A DNA stretch of 64,000 nucleotides from Scedosporium boydii (lineage: Eukaryota > Ascomycota > Sordariomycetes > Microascales > Microascaceae). The notes under the pieces were generated by a model. The model was given only the letters and a program-made list of their open reading frames with translations. It had not been told where the DNA came from and searched no databases. The stretch is from contig NJFT01000153.1 of assembly GCA_002221725.1 (NCBI GenBank), positions 1 through 64,000 on the forward strand, read 5' to 3'. Below are positions 1 to 12,492 of this stretch, piece after piece. The position numbers and the translations under genes are program-made. How positions within the stretch are numbered: the stretch's first letter is position 1; each line of letters begins with the position of its first letter.

Positions 1-1998
1 AAAAAAAAAAAAAAGAAATCATTGATCCAATGAACTACACGTGTCGAGTGGTCAAATGACAAGCCTCCATATGCCTACACATAACTGCAGAATCGTCAAA
101 CTTTGCAATTCGCCATAAAGAGACAGCGTAATATGTAGCAATGATGCTTAAATCTAGTATCGAGATTCGGGTCATTGTCCGGTCAGATATTCGATGAGGC
201 CGGCCATTGGTGGGTCAGCTCCGCTTGATGGCATTGTATTAACTTCCTACAACAGAATTGCATTCTCATCGATTTCGTTCTTATCGATTGCGCCACAGGC
301 TGTAGGCTCGGTCCGAGTGCGCCTCGCTCGAACAGAACCCCAAACGTCCCGGTGTTGCGTTGATGAGCCCATGTGACTGCAGCTCGATGCGTTTACAATC
401 CTTCGGTCCTCATCTTGCTTTTTCTCGACGAATGGAATCACCTGATCTTCCATTCCGGCGCAATCAAGCCCACCACTAAGACTATTCGGGATAATAAAGC
501 TGGTGTCTCCTCAAGGTATTCTCCGTCTTTCGTCGGTTGAGCAGCGATAGAGCCAGCCTCCACGAACACATTGCCGCCAGTCCGCGGTCCAGGTTTCTAG
601 TGACTAGCCTAATTCAGTCGAAGGGTGTGTGTAAATCGAGTCTAGCCCTCGGGCTTAGCGCACTCTCGAGGCCGGGTTGCTTAGACAGATCGGATCGAGA
701 TGCTACGCCACATTGGGATATATCCTCGACCTACCGGCATTCAGCTCGACCAGCATGCGTACGATGTAGGCGCTATCTCGGAAAGTGAAACTAACACCAG
801 ATCGACAGCTCGATCGGATCTCGGATCCTGGTAACGCCATACAATCTGCCGATGGACGTAAATTAAGTGCGTAAATCCCGCCATGAGGGTCCTATTGCAG
901 TGTTGCACCCCTGTTGAGCTTAGACGGTGCACCACATCTCCAAATCCGGAAATCTTGGCAAGCCTGTCCCACTTAAGCCCGCATGGAACGACACATTGTC
1001 AGGCCCAGCTCTGTGGTCAACTTTGCCCCCAGTCCTAGATCCCGCTCTTCCCTGGTGAACCCACGAGGCTCTAAGATCGGGACAATAGACTTGGCATGTG
1101 TCACTTGGCATGTTACTTGTCATTTTCGGTGACTGTCCGGTGAGGGTTGGAGTGATGAACTTTAGCCAATCATAAGCAGCTCATAAGAGCCCATACAGAT
1201 CAATGAAAGCTCAAAGTAGTCCAAGTTCTCCTTCCTTACTTCCCAGTGCTACGAGAGCTTGGAGGTCTACGAAAACACATATCAGCTTAGATATCGCAGT
1301 CTCGCCCTGTCATTAGTGACCATATCTCGGCGATATGAGACTGCGGAGGTAAAATTCCCCTCGTTTAAGAATTCATACCAGCTGTAAGAAGACCCGATCG
1401 CGTCATAAGGTGCACCGCGTCACCGTCTCCTTCAGCTGACTCGACCGAAGAGGGCAAGATGCTGGGGAAGAAGCAAGTCCAGCTTGCACCGGATCTGCCG
1501 GCGTGTCCAGTCAGAGCGGCATCCAAGCCAGTAGGTCTCGGGGGTGCTTTGGGCCCAAGCCGTTCGCTGCGTGATATACCATCACCATCTCAATATTGGC
1601 CCCCGGGTCGAGGGCATATATGTCCGAGTTCAAACCAATATAGAACCTATTTGGGACGATTTCCCTTTAGGTATCTCCGGAATCCCAGGCACATCACGAC
1701 CAACTGCATTCGTAACACACCAATCGTGGGCACGGATCCTGATAGGGTCCAGACTAAACAAGGGAGCCCGACTAGAAGCAAATTCGTTCCGAGGGTTTTA
1801 ACGTGGCTCCCTCGTGAGGGGCTTGAAGATATCTATAAAAGGCCCCTCTGGTCAACGGGAACCTGATATTTCTTTCGCAACTGACACAGACTCGAGAGTG
1901 CCAGCAGTCGGCTAGGAGAAGCATCACCACACCTCTAGACCCTAGTTTCTGGTTAACACACCAGGCACCTTTCTCAAGTCTACATATCACCCATCAAG
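1..1998. other. Intergenic, no gene seen
   Basis: A run of 14 A opens the window. Short frames here have no start context, splice structure or recognisable motif. The last 170 bases are the promoter and leader of the terpene synthase gene. Any gene further left lies outside the window. Confidence 0.6.
1834..1841 (+). promoter_or_regulatory. TATA box of the terpene synthase gene
   Basis: The sequence TATAAAAG lies about 165 bp upstream of the ATG at 1999, a plausible distance for a fungal core promoter. It is a near-perfect TATA consensus in otherwise mixed-composition DNA, and it fits an inducible gene. The transcription start is not visible from sequence alone. Confidence 0.55.
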
Positions 1999-3111
1999 AT
2001 GACCGGACTCAACAGCTCTTGTGGTGGTCGATCGCCCCCACCTTCTCAGTGGGAGGCAAGATGCCATCCCCTGGAGCCAGAAGTCTCAAGGAACATCCAC
2101 AACTATTTCCTCGACGGATGGAAATTTCGCAGTGAGAAGGCCCGCTTGATGTTTCCCCTTCAAGGGCTAGCTACCTGGCATTGCTATGCCTTTCCTAAGG
2201 CAAAGGATGACCGCATCGAAGCAGGTGCTAAGCTTTCTGTCATTCTCTTCCTCGTTGATGGTATGTAACGAATACCGAATACAAGTGACGAAGACATCAC
2301 ATCCCAATACTATTATGCTTCATGCACTAATACCACTGTGTCTACTTAATACAGATGACCTAGAGCACATGTCACTCGAGGAAGGATCGACACTAGTGGA
2401 GAGAATCATCTCCATAGTGAAGGGCGATATCGAGCCAAATCCTTCTGTCCCCGCCGAGTGGATGATGCGTGAAGTATGGGATAATCTGAGCTCAATCGAC
2501 GCCGAGCTCACGGATGATATGAAAGAGCCAGCCTATCTGTTTTGGCGCTCTCAGGTTGCCGCTGAACGTCTGAAGCCCAAGACACTCAAGTCATACCTTC
2601 ACTACCGGGAGGCTGATATTGCGTCTGCGTATGTTTCCTTGAATTACCACATATCTCCGACCAGACCTTGTAAACTAACGTGTGGGTTCATAGGCTTCTA
2701 TGCGGTATTCAACGCTTTTCCATGGAGCATCACATCCCGAATGATGAACTCACTCATCTATCCGCAATCGAGAAGAACTACAGTGACTATATCACAGTCG
2801 TCAATGACATCTGCAGCTATGACAAGGAGGTACGGACTGCGCAGACCGGAGAGGCGGAGGGTGCGGCAATCTGCTCTGCCGTCCAAGTCCTGGCTGACGA
2901 GACCGGCCTGCTGGCCGATATGGCGAAGCAGGTGCTCTGGGCCATGTGCCGCGAATGGGAGAGGAATCATGAGCGGCTTGTTAGCGAGAGAAAGGGTGGA
3001 AATGATCTTCCGTCGGCGATTGTTGAGTACTTGGAGGGGTTGAAATTGCAAATCAGTGGCACGGAGGCGTGGAGTTTGACATGCTTCCGATATAATCACT
3101 TGGTTGTCTGA
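1999..3111 (+). CDS. Sesquiterpene synthase, aristolochene-synthase-like (class I)
   Basis: Class I terpene cyclase predicted to ionise farnesyl diphosphate with Mg2+ and cyclise it; soluble, cytosolic. Three exons (1999-2260, 2355-2628, 2694-3111) give 317 aa, matching the roughly 320 aa of fungal aristolochene synthases. The aspartate-rich motif DDDLE (residues 87-91) is created across intron 1. The NSE triad NDxxSxxxE is present as N216, S220, E224, and the C-terminal Arg-Tyr pair is R311-Y312. The exon 3 start (ALLCGIQRFSM) and the stretch CSAVQVLADE also resemble the family as I know it. The product cannot be read from sequence; aristolochene or another eremophilane-type skeleton is inference. 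There is no prenyltransferase or P450 beside it. It converges with the GH16 gene, with 147 bp between stops. A TATA box lies at 1834. Confidence 0.88.
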
Positions 3112-3258
3112 ACAAGGCCAGTTCGTTCATTCAAAAACTAGAATTCTGGTTTCGACTTTTCATGAAGACTCTCTTTCTATGATAGCGCGCATCGTATAGC
3201 TGTCCCATAGCTTTTATCGACGATTTCACTCATCTTTTGCCACTCACCCGACTCGTTC

Positions 3259-4223
3259 TCAAGGATTATAGCTAATGACTTGGACGTTCCTGGCCGAGTA
3301 CTCCGTGTCTGTAGGGGTATTAATTAGACCGGACATAAGCAAAGTTTCCTAAGGTAGCTTACCGTGTTCCGGACCGGGACTCCCTGAACTGCCTTCCATC
3401 TGCAGGTTGATAATCCTGTTTGAGGATCCAACATGAGTTCTGTGTTACATCTCGAAGGGGAGAACGAGACATACAGATACATTGATTTACCAACATAACC
3501 CCTGCCGAACTGCTCGGTGACGAACTTATCGTCCATATAAAACTTTACGGATACATCTCGCCCATTGGCGGTTGCTCTCGTCTCACAACGGAACTTGTGG
3601 AACTTATCCGGGTCGGGGTATGTAACGTCCAAGGCCGCGACCTGCGAACTGGTGTTAAAAGTATTAAAACTGATTTTCCCAGGAAAAGTATCCGTTCCCG
3701 ATCCTTTCCTGTTTCGAATCGACAAGAATTTGTTAGCCGTCTTTGCATATATTGATCTCGCGATGAGACTCAGAACGTACCACTCCGCGATATCAATCTC
3801 GGGTGGCCAGCCCTCTGTATAGGTGGCCCAATAAGCAGGCCAAGATCCTCTGTAGGTCGTCGCTTTGAGCTCGGCATAGTAGTCGATGCCGCCCCCGGCT
3901 GCGACGGTGAAGTGCTGGCGAGCGTGGATCGCCCCGCTGAGGTAGCGGATATTAAGTTTCTTGCCACCATGGGTGGCCTGAGGTTCTCCATCCACCCTCT
4001 TGGCTGTCAAGGTAATGGTGCCGTTCTCCATGCGGACTTGCGACTCACGCATGCGGGCGGAGCCGTTGTGGTCGCTGCCCCAAGGGTAGAGATAGTCCCA
4101 GTACTTGTCGAACTCTTCTTGGGAGTCGAAGCTCGTCAGGGGAATCAGGGTGGTTCCGGACTGGGCGAGAGCCAGAGGCGCCGCTAGAAAGGACAACAGG
4201 GGCAGAGTAACTCGCATTCTCAT
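3259..4223 (-). CDS. Secreted GH16 family beta-glucanase (endo-1,3(4)-beta-glucanase-like)
   Basis: Predicted extracellular hydrolase of beta-1,3/1,4-glucans, acting by the retaining mechanism. A signal peptide covers residues 1-20 (hydrophobic core, AxA-Q cleavage). The GH16 catalytic signature EIDIAE has nucleophile E142, D144 and acid/base E147; the flanking WPAYW and WPPEIDIAEW blocks are typical. Four exons by splice reading (3781-4223, 3475-3708, 3363-3415, 3259-3308) with introns of 72, 59 and 54 bp give 259 aa. The unspliced frame reads through intron 1, which lacks a stop, and would give a wrong C-terminus. The spliced tail SARNVQVISYNP matches GH16 ends. There is no GPI signal or carbohydrate-binding module. 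It could act on plant or fungal wall glucan; substrate is unproven. Confidence 0.85.
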
Positions 4224-6538
4224 TTTATCTTACGCTAGCCACTGGAGCGTCTTGACGATGTACCAGGGCGGACTGCCCGCCGATCTCAAATCGGGACCCG
4301 CTACTTTTAAAGGCCCATATCACGGATTGATGTGTGCTTTTTGAACCACTTTCTTCAGTAACAATTCCTTGGTCCCCGCACTTTCAAGACAGCTTGTAGA
4401 TTAACTTATATCTATTCTAGAGGCTTCATTACTTTGTAAATTGCGGGTAATTCGTTAGGAAAATGGAGTTGCGGAAGGTCGACAATAGCCGGAAGTTGAG
4501 TGGACGGAGTCTGTAACCGGGTTTATTCATCTTCCGAGGCATCAAGAACCCTCGGCGAGCTCGGTCAATCTGACCATAGACCATAGCTTGCCCATGACCG
4601 GCACCGGTGGCCTAAAGTTGAAAGTACATTCGGATCCTGCCTTACGACGGACGTATCCAGTTCACTATTCTACATCACTTCATTACTTCACTATCGGGGA
4701 GCCCGAATCTCCCATCAGGCATCCATTCCTTTCTTGAGTGCAGAATTGCAAGCTTCCACGGCAAGACAATCTTCGGCGTCAGTTCTGGCCCACCCGAGAT
4801 TCGGACCCCGTGGGCTTGGGTCGGCTCCGTCAGAAGGAGGGGCTAGTTGCGGTCGTTGGATCTGGATCTGGAGCAACCTCCGTAGGGCTGTAAACACGCC
4901 GTGAACATCAATTCGGCGAGATAAGATAGACTGCGCCCCCTCGCCCAAGCAGCAGCGTAAGACAGGTAGACAAAAGGTCGAGGGATGCAGGAGGAATACA
5001 AAAGTGGTTCGACGTTGAAGTCAAGAGATCAGGAAAAAGGCTCTGATTATTGTTCCAGAAGTTCCTTTGCCACAATCTTTGTGGGGGGGAGACATCCATG
5101 GATCGAGGTGCAGACTGATGAGATCAAATGATTACGGGCGGTGATCGTTGGACCTGATTTTTGCTGTTCTGGGCAGATTGGGCCGTGAGGCGCGATGTCA
5201 GCAAGCGGCAAACCCGGAAATGTGCGCAGAGACAGGCCAAATCGAGGCTCTGAGGGTTTAATTGATGAGGTCAAACCTCGTACCGGGTTTTCGACCAATC
5301 TTGGGTTGGCTTGTAAGCGGAATTCTCGGCCAGTTCACTGGATAGTAGACTCTGTTGAAGGAGACAGAGCCGCGATCCGAGTCGGCGAAGTCGAGAAATC
5401 CCGGCGCAGGCACGTACTTCGGACAGATTGAGACTATTATCGACAACCCGTAAGCAGACAGGTTGTATGAGCTGCGTGTGACTCTGTGATTCGCGGTTCC
5501 CGGCATCTCCATTGACGTATTGGTGAAGAGCAAGCGATGCGTCAACTTGACATGAGCCAGCCAGCATGACAGCGGGCGGCCGCCGCAACGGAACAAAGGA
5601 TCAATTAAGCAATGGTGCCTTGATTTCCCATCTAGATCGAATCATGGAGATGAACGGGCATGCTCGAAGGAGGAAGAGGGTGTGAAGCGCGCTTGCGGGT
5701 TTCTAAAAATGAATCTTGGCTTTCGTATTAGCAAGGTGCAGCGTCTATCACCACTGGATTCAATCACTCATGCAGAGCTGATCCTGGTATTGCTGCATGG
5801 CCTCCCCTCGGCCATGTATGATCCTGGGATTGGACCAGCCAATGGATCCCTCGCGGGGATCATGAGAAAGCAGTTTTCGGGGCAGGAGAGCACGTGTAAT
5901 TTACCTCTAGGCTTAGGTATCCGTCTTGGCTTGGTTGGGCAAGTGGAAGTGTGGGAGGGGATCGAGAGATTGGTTGGCCTGAATGGATCATCCGTCCATT
6001 GATATCAACAGTGTCCGGCTTGCGAGAGTGCAGAATTTCAACTGCGAGGCGTCAATAGTCTGCCGAGGGAAATTGCAGCTTATTCATGAGAAGCAGAAAA
6101 ATAGAAAACCGGGCGAGAATTTGCGGGTCAGTCGTCCAATATCTCATGCCGCGGTTCCATCACCGATGCACTTGCCCGCTTCATTCAGGACCCTTTCTGG
6201 GAGGCGGCTTACTCAGTTGCCAGGCACAAGGTCAAGATGTGGCTTGTGTGTGTCTGTCCGTTAGGAAACACGAAATACTTGGAGGGAGATGTCACGTAGG
6301 CTATTTTAGCTCCATGTCTGTCCGTGCCTCTCCGTCACCATGCATCTGCAAGGGGGGCTGCTAATTCTCAATCAGACTGGAAGAGGGTTCGATGTCCGGC
6401 TCCAAGGTTTCCGAGCCTGTCACGATATGAAACCATCACTTCTTTCTCGGTTCCGTGCCGGTCCCGTCTCCATCAGGAAGTATTGACCAGAGGTCATGGT
6501 CTGGACAGGATTGGCTAGCAATCTCTGCAGGGCCTGAA

Positions 6539-6557
6539 TTAATGAATGAATGAATGA
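6539..6557. repeat. AATG microsatellite
   Basis: Four tandem AATG units lie in gene-poor DNA. It is short and is likely to be length-variable between strains. Confidence 0.7.
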
Positions 6558-6681
6558 AAACGCGCTTCCTCGAGGACTTGGATGTCGTAACAGGGCGGCG
6601 GCGGCGCGTGCTCCATGTTCCCTCTGCGGCACGCGTCCTTCTCTACTTAGCCCCTTCCGTCGCTTTTCATCGGCCGCGGTT

Positions 6682-6708
6682 ATAGTAGGATTCTAATAGT
6701 AGGATTCT
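6682..6708. repeat. Short direct repeat (ATAGTAGGATTCT twice)
   Basis: Two adjacent copies of a 13-base unit, ATAGTAGGATTCT, lie head to tail with one base between them. No gene is attached to it; probably a local slippage duplication. Confidence 0.6.
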
Positions 6709-8932
6709 GATGTGTTTATTCGGCGTCTACTTCGGCATCGGTGTTAAGGACGGTGTGGAGGAGCCTGATCCTGGTGAGGTCAACGGTGAGGATATCAACA
6801 TTTCGTCTCAGGACAAAGTGCAGCGACTTTTTACAGTCGCATCGATGGCAGCGTCACACTGGAGCACGTCCAATGGATTACGCAGTCGATAGACCGGGCA
6901 ATGGATGGATGGACTGGACTGGAAAGCCAATGTCTGAGTTGACGAGACGATACGCTCTGCTTTGAGGACCACGAGGTCTTGGCGAACCGTTCCTGAATCT
7001 CTTGAGAGCCGTGTCGGGCTTGCTTGCTTGCCTCTGGAGGGATCAATTGATCTGATGTGAGCAACCCATCCTCGTGTGAGTAGTGCTACCATGCGCTGTA
7101 ACGTCAGGTACCGAAGTGCACGATCGAATCAGTCGAATCGCTCACAGACCCTTTCTGCTTACGCCAGCCTTGAAGGAATTGATCTCCTTTGGTGGCGCCG
7201 ACCAGAAATCACCTGTGCGCGCAGGGCTCTGGTGTGGGCAGACAGGGGGCGGTTCTGAAGTGCGGTCAGGGGCTTGAGTAATTTTACATCTGTGACGTCG
7301 CCACAAAGGAAGTAAGAGTAATTTACTTCTACGAAGGACGTTGAAGGGATGAGAGGCTGTGGGGAGGAAAAGCTCGATCAACAGCACATTGATGTTCTCT
7401 CTGCTCCTCTACGCGCTCTGCGGGGGGTAACATCAATCCGGCACTAGCTACACTGAAACCCACTGAAGCGACTGTTGAGGTTCCATCAACCGATCCAACG
7501 GTGGGTTCTAAGTGGGAACATCCAGCAAAACATAGCTCAATTGCCTCGGTGTTGGTGTTGATGGACAGACATACCAGTCGTGTTAGACTGAAGGCCATGA
7601 GAATGAGACCAGCCGATTCAAACGACATTGGCATCATCAAATCAATCTTTCGACGTTCTGCAAAGAGACAACACCATTTCGGTGATCAACATTGAACTTA
7701 TATGGTGAGATTTCGACTCGCCCTACCCGCCTCATACGCAGTAGACCAAGGAGTTGATGTGCTGACTGATTTATTGACAGAGGGATCAGTTGGATTGAGC
7801 ATCAATACTGAGTAGTTGCAGAATTCACATTTGATCCCAGCTCCGTCAATGTGCTTCGAAGTCGTACCTTGCTTGCTCTGCCCCCTCCAACACAACGATC
7901 TTCTATATTTATTGTTCCATTTCATATTATAGGCTCGAGCAATGGCGAATGGTTCAATCAATCAATGTTGATTAATATTCTCCTTCCAGAACACCCTGGT
8001 CGCGCTGAGGCCCCCAGCCCGGTCCAGTACGGTCTCCACCAGCCAGGCCATTGAGCCAGCCAGTCAGCCGATCTGGCCGCTTTCCCCCCCCTGTTCTCTC
8101 ACCAAACCATCAATGAGTCCAGCTCCGAAAAAGCGCCCGACGGTCAGTCAGTAAATAAGCGAATCGCCGCTTCTCCCCGCTCCTGCATGCAGAGTACTTC
8201 GTGGACTTCTTTGATTGAAGCAGTGTTGCTCCAGTCATCCCCTTCCCGTGGGCTCGATTGGCTTTGTTGAGTACCTCGTAACTCTCATTTTCTCATTTCC
8301 CTTGCCCATCCCAGCCGCCATCCCTCCCAAGCCATCATTGATTCTCCACTCGCCTTACCGGCACGGGAAACGCTCTGCCTTTTCGCCTGAGCTTGGATGC
8401 TCTAGAATCCTGGAAAGACAAAAGATCTTCGGATACCCGTATTTACCACGCGTTTAGAACAGCTGTTTGTATTCATTGCTCTCTCAACCTCCCCTCCCCT
8501 TTTTCCCCCCTTCCTCATTCTGCCACCAACAAAATCTTACCAAACAGTCTACCGTCTTGTATGAAGTAGAGTCGCAGCTCACTGTCCCATCGAGCCCCGT
8601 CTGGTTGAGTTGAGCTGCATCCTTCCCTCCCATGTCCCATAAGAAAGTCGACTTCAACGACCATGGCCAGACCTGACTTGGTCCAATGTACGAGATACGC
8701 CTGGCCAGCTCATCATTGGTCACTCGTTTCCGTCAGCCTCCATTCGTTGGCTTGTTGTATCTTTGCATATCTCACTGCCCATGTACAAGCTTCATGTTCC
8801 ATTCTGTTGGTCGTTGTCGATGTCATTTCCTACTTGGCTATTCCATCAACTTCAAAACGGTCACCGGCTATATCCGATCTTTGTGGCCAGAAAAACTTGC
8901 TTATTCGTAGCCACAGCCTCTAATGCGCCTCC

Positions 8933-8958
8933 TCCTCCTCCTCCTCCTCATCCTCCTT
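8933..8958. repeat. CCT trinucleotide microsatellite
   Basis: Eight or so CCT units are followed by degenerate copies. It lies outside any supported gene. A short frame crossing it encodes only a proline run. Confidence 0.75.
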
Positions 8959-10075
8959 CTCCTTCTCTGTTCTAGTCATCTCTTTCGCCTGAAACAGCGC
9001 CACTCCGACGTCAAGCAAGACCCTACTCCTTAATATTCAACGGCCGGTGGCGCTAGAATCGGCACAGTCCGCGGGCGTACTTTGGGTGATGCGGCCGGGA
9101 AGCAATCTCAGATCCATATCGATAGGGCCAGGTCTTATTTGGAGAAACCCGGTAATGTCCTTCGACATACGAGCCCATCCATCCTAACCCGGACAACTAC
9201 CCCCTTGGTCAATGGCCCGGGCCCAATGCTGACTGTAGGAGGTTGTCAAATGGCACTTTTCCCTTCCCCGTAGTTGATGCCTCTTCCTCTCCCCGCATCC
9301 ATAGGCACGTACCTCTAGATATCCACTTTCCACATCTCTACATACAACTCCGTCTAGGCGCATACCAGCCGCACCCGCATATCATAGCTGGATGGGACTT
9401 GCTATCGACCATGCTCGGGTTCTCGGCGGCACCATAGTCGCCACTCTCACCGCTCACTCATACCATCCCCCTCTTTAGCTAGCTACCCCCCGTATCCCTC
9501 ACCCTCTTTGATCACGGAGGTGAAGGAATCTACGGCACCTTGAAATGGCTGCATCGACGGCTTTCTTCCGCTTGCAGATGAAGCCTCTCCAGTTCAAAAT
9601 TAGTATCCATCCTCCTTCGCCCGGCGTCTTAACGACATAACCCGCGACAGACGGGCTCACCTCATCCAGAGACGGCATACCGAGGCCACAAACTATTGAA
9701 TCTGCAACCCAGACTTCACGGACCTCTGTCGATGCTACCTTTGTGAGAGTTCCCGTCAACCCCATTTTTGGCATCCATCCATACCACATTCATCTCCCCG
9801 ACCCATTTCTCGTCGCGGGTATGTGTAAGCCCATCGCATCGAGGCTGCCGTGACCATCTCCATTCCCCTATTTCAGATCCATTACCGGGTATCCGAGCAC
9901 ACCTCGGAGCTGTCCAAGACTGGTAGGAGATGGAGTTGATGCTTCATCAGCGGTGGCCATCATGACCACAGTCACGAGCATGAGTGAGGCTGTAAGCCGG
10001 TCTATCCTTGAGGCAAGTGCCCAAGAGTGGCATCATTGGCAGGTACCTTGCAGATGTATAGCCTCGCTCTTGGGG

Positions 10076-10082
10076 TATAAGA
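10076..10082 (+). promoter_or_regulatory. Possible TATA element of the laccase gene
   Basis: TATAAGA lies about 170 bp upstream of the laccase ATG at 10250. A pyrimidine-rich leader (TTTCTTTCTTTC) sits just before the start codon, as is common in fungal promoters. Confidence 0.4.
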
Positions 10083-10249
10083 GCTCCATGATCCCCGGCC
10101 TTATCCCTCTCGTTCTGGGCCCATCATCCAGGTCGATCCAGTCTGATCCGATCACCGTTCCCTTCGTTCTTTTTCCTCTTCAGAGCTTCTTTCTTTCTTT
10201 CTTCTCTTCGTTATTCATTCTTTAGATAGAACCGCCTGTGTCCTCAACC

Positions 10250-12492
10250 ATGAGGCACCTCTTCCTGCTTCAGGCCGTCGGCCTCTTCTTCGGGCTCGGC
10301 AAGGCCGCTCCTTCGCCTGTCGATGTTGATGTTGTTGCTCCACGCGGACTTGCCAAGCGTGCTCCCACCTGCAACACCCCTTCCAACAGGGCTTGCTGGT
10401 CCGATGGCTTCAACATTAACACCGACTACGAGGCCAGCATCCCCAACACTGGTGTCACCCGCCGTGTAAGTAGTCGAATGGACCCGGATATTTTGGGGTC
10501 CTAGTGCATGTCCATAGTCCAGGAATCTAATCGTTTCTCTAGTACAACTTCGTCATCAGCCAGTTTGAAAACTGGGTGGGAGGTGATGGAGTTGAAAAGA
10601 AGGTCGCCATGCTGATCAACGGTAAGAGCTTCATGCCGCCTTCGATGTCGCCAAGAAAGCCATCATCAACTAACGTTCCATAGGCCAGTTCCCCGGTCCC
10701 ACAGTCAGGGCTGGTATGTTTCGTTCCCATTCCTGCCGCCGCGAAAGAGCAAAAATCATTGACGTTTTCTTTAGATTGGGGCGATTGGATTGAAGTCACC
10801 GTGACTAACAACCTCACTTGCGACGGGTACGTTGTTCCTCAGCACCAGCTACATCCGGACTCCCAATTTCCTAACGCAGACTAGAACCTCTCTTCACTGG
10901 CATGGCATTCGTATGCAGAAGAACTCTGTCAATGATGGTGCCAATGGTGTCACCGAGTGTCCTCTTCCTCCCGGGGAAACCAAGACTTATCGATTCCGGG
11001 CTGAACAGTACGGAACTGGATGGTAAGTCAATGTACTCTAGAGCTAAGTCCGAGGGAAAGCCCCAAGCTAATACACTTCAGGTATCACTCTCACTATTCT
11101 TCTCAGTATGCAAACGGTCTTCTTGGCACCCTGGTTATCGACGGTCCTGCTTCGCTTCCTTATGACGAGGACCTCGGTGTTTTCCCCATCAACGATTGGT
11201 ATTATGGCGACGCTGAGGAGCTCGCCCGTGGATTAATCCCACCTCCTGGTGCCGCTCCTGCTGCCGACAATGTCCTCTTCAACGGAAGTCACGTCAACGC
11301 CAACGGCGGTGGTCAATACTCCCGAGTCATTCTCAAGCCTAACAAGCGCCATCGACTTCGATTGATCAACCCGTCCGTCGACATTCACTACAGCGTCTCC
11401 CTCGCAAACCACGACTTGACTGTTATTTCCACCGACTTCGTGCCCGTGAATGCCTTCACCACCCAGTCCATCTTCATGGCTCCCGGCCAGCGAGTTGATG
11501 TCACCATCGATGCCTCCAAGACTCCCGATAACTACTGGTTCAACGTCACTTTCTCATCCGGCCCCTGCGGAGCCTCGCGTATCGCCAAGCCGGCCGCCAT
11601 TTTCCAGTACGAAAATGCTTCTCAGGGTATTCCTACCAGCCCTGGTACGGCTCCAGCCGACCCGTTCTGCCAGGACAACAACAACTTCAGCCCCGTCATC
11701 TCCCGCACAGTCCCTTCTGGCTCCTTTGGTGTTAGTGACAACAACACCATCGATATCGAGTTGGTTCAGAAGCCCTGGGAGGATGTTCCCAACCGTGTGT
11801 ACTGGAACATCCACGGCCATGACATGAATGTCACCTGGGAGAATCCCACTCTCGAGTATGTTGCCAACGGAGACTTGACCTTCCCTGAGAAGTACAACAT
11901 TTATACTGTTGAGAAGAACAACGGCGCCGTAAGGACCACCACCCCAATCCTACTCGAGTCTTTGACATCGGTGACCAAGTGCTGACATGTTTTTTTTTTC
12001 ATAGTGGGCTTTCTGGCTTATCGAAAACACCAGCGTCCTTCCTCATCCCATGCACCTTCACGTAAGTGTCTTCCCAGTTTACTTACCAACTTGGCCGCAT
12101 CACCTAACACAGAACAGGGTCACGACTTTTACGTCCTCGGCCACTCCGACCCGCCCGCGAACCCCTTCACGGCGCCCATGAGCCACTTCACCCCATCGTC
12201 GGATCTCTCCAGGCTCAAGTGGAACAACCCCACCCGTCGTGACACCACGATGCTTCCCGCCAGGGGCTGGCTCGTACTTGCCTTCCGCGTCGACAACCCC
12301 GGCGCGTGGCTCTTCCACTGCCACATCGCCTGGCATGCCGGCCAGGGTCTCAGCCTTCAGTTCCTCGAGAGCGTCGCTGAGATTCCCGCGACCGTGGATC
12401 TCGCGCAGCTCGAGCCTACTTGCACTAAGTGGACTCAGTACTACGCCACCTCTCAGTGCAAGCAGTGGGATTCTGGCTTGAAGAAGTTGTAA
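10250..12492 (+). CDS. Secreted laccase (multicopper oxidase), ascomycete type
   Basis: Oxidises phenols using four copper ions and reduces O2 to water; secreted. Eight exons (10250-10465, 10543-10621, 10684-10713, 10775-10826, 10885-11022, 11082-11928, 12005-12061, 12118-12492) keep phase at every join and give 597 aa. A signal peptide at residues 1-19 is followed by a Kex2-like KR at 36-37, so a propeptide is likely. All four copper motifs are present: HWHG, HSHY, HPMHLHGHD and HCHIAWHAGQGL. The residue ten past the T1 cysteine is Leu, the axial type common in ascomycete laccases. The C-terminal DSGL resembles the processed plug site known from Melanocarpus laccase, followed here by KKL. 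The first in-frame codon upstream is GTG; the ATG at 10250 starts a proper signal peptide. A pigment or lignin-related role is only inference. Confidence 0.93.

Larger units (their letters stand above)
4224..10249. other. 6 kb gene-poor stretch
   Basis: I see no convincing gene. Short frames on both strands lack start context, splice signals and protein-like composition. Visible items are an AATG microsatellite near 6541, a direct repeat at 6682-6708, a pyrimidine-rich tract near 8488-8520, a CCT repeat near 8933-8958 and the laccase promoter at the right end. Long CT-rich leaders near 8200-8540 could belong to an untranslated RNA, which sequence alone cannot show. Confidence 0.5.

Noticed and set aside
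3324..4223. Unspliced 299-aa version of the GH16 protein
   Set aside because: It reads through three introns; splicing restores a family-like C-terminus.
7329..7640. 103-codon minus-strand frame with a hydrophobic start
   Set aside because: Signal-peptide-like at first sight, but no splice or promoter support and no family resemblance.
9499..9789. 96-codon minus-strand frame
   Set aside because: No protein motif, and the composition looks random.
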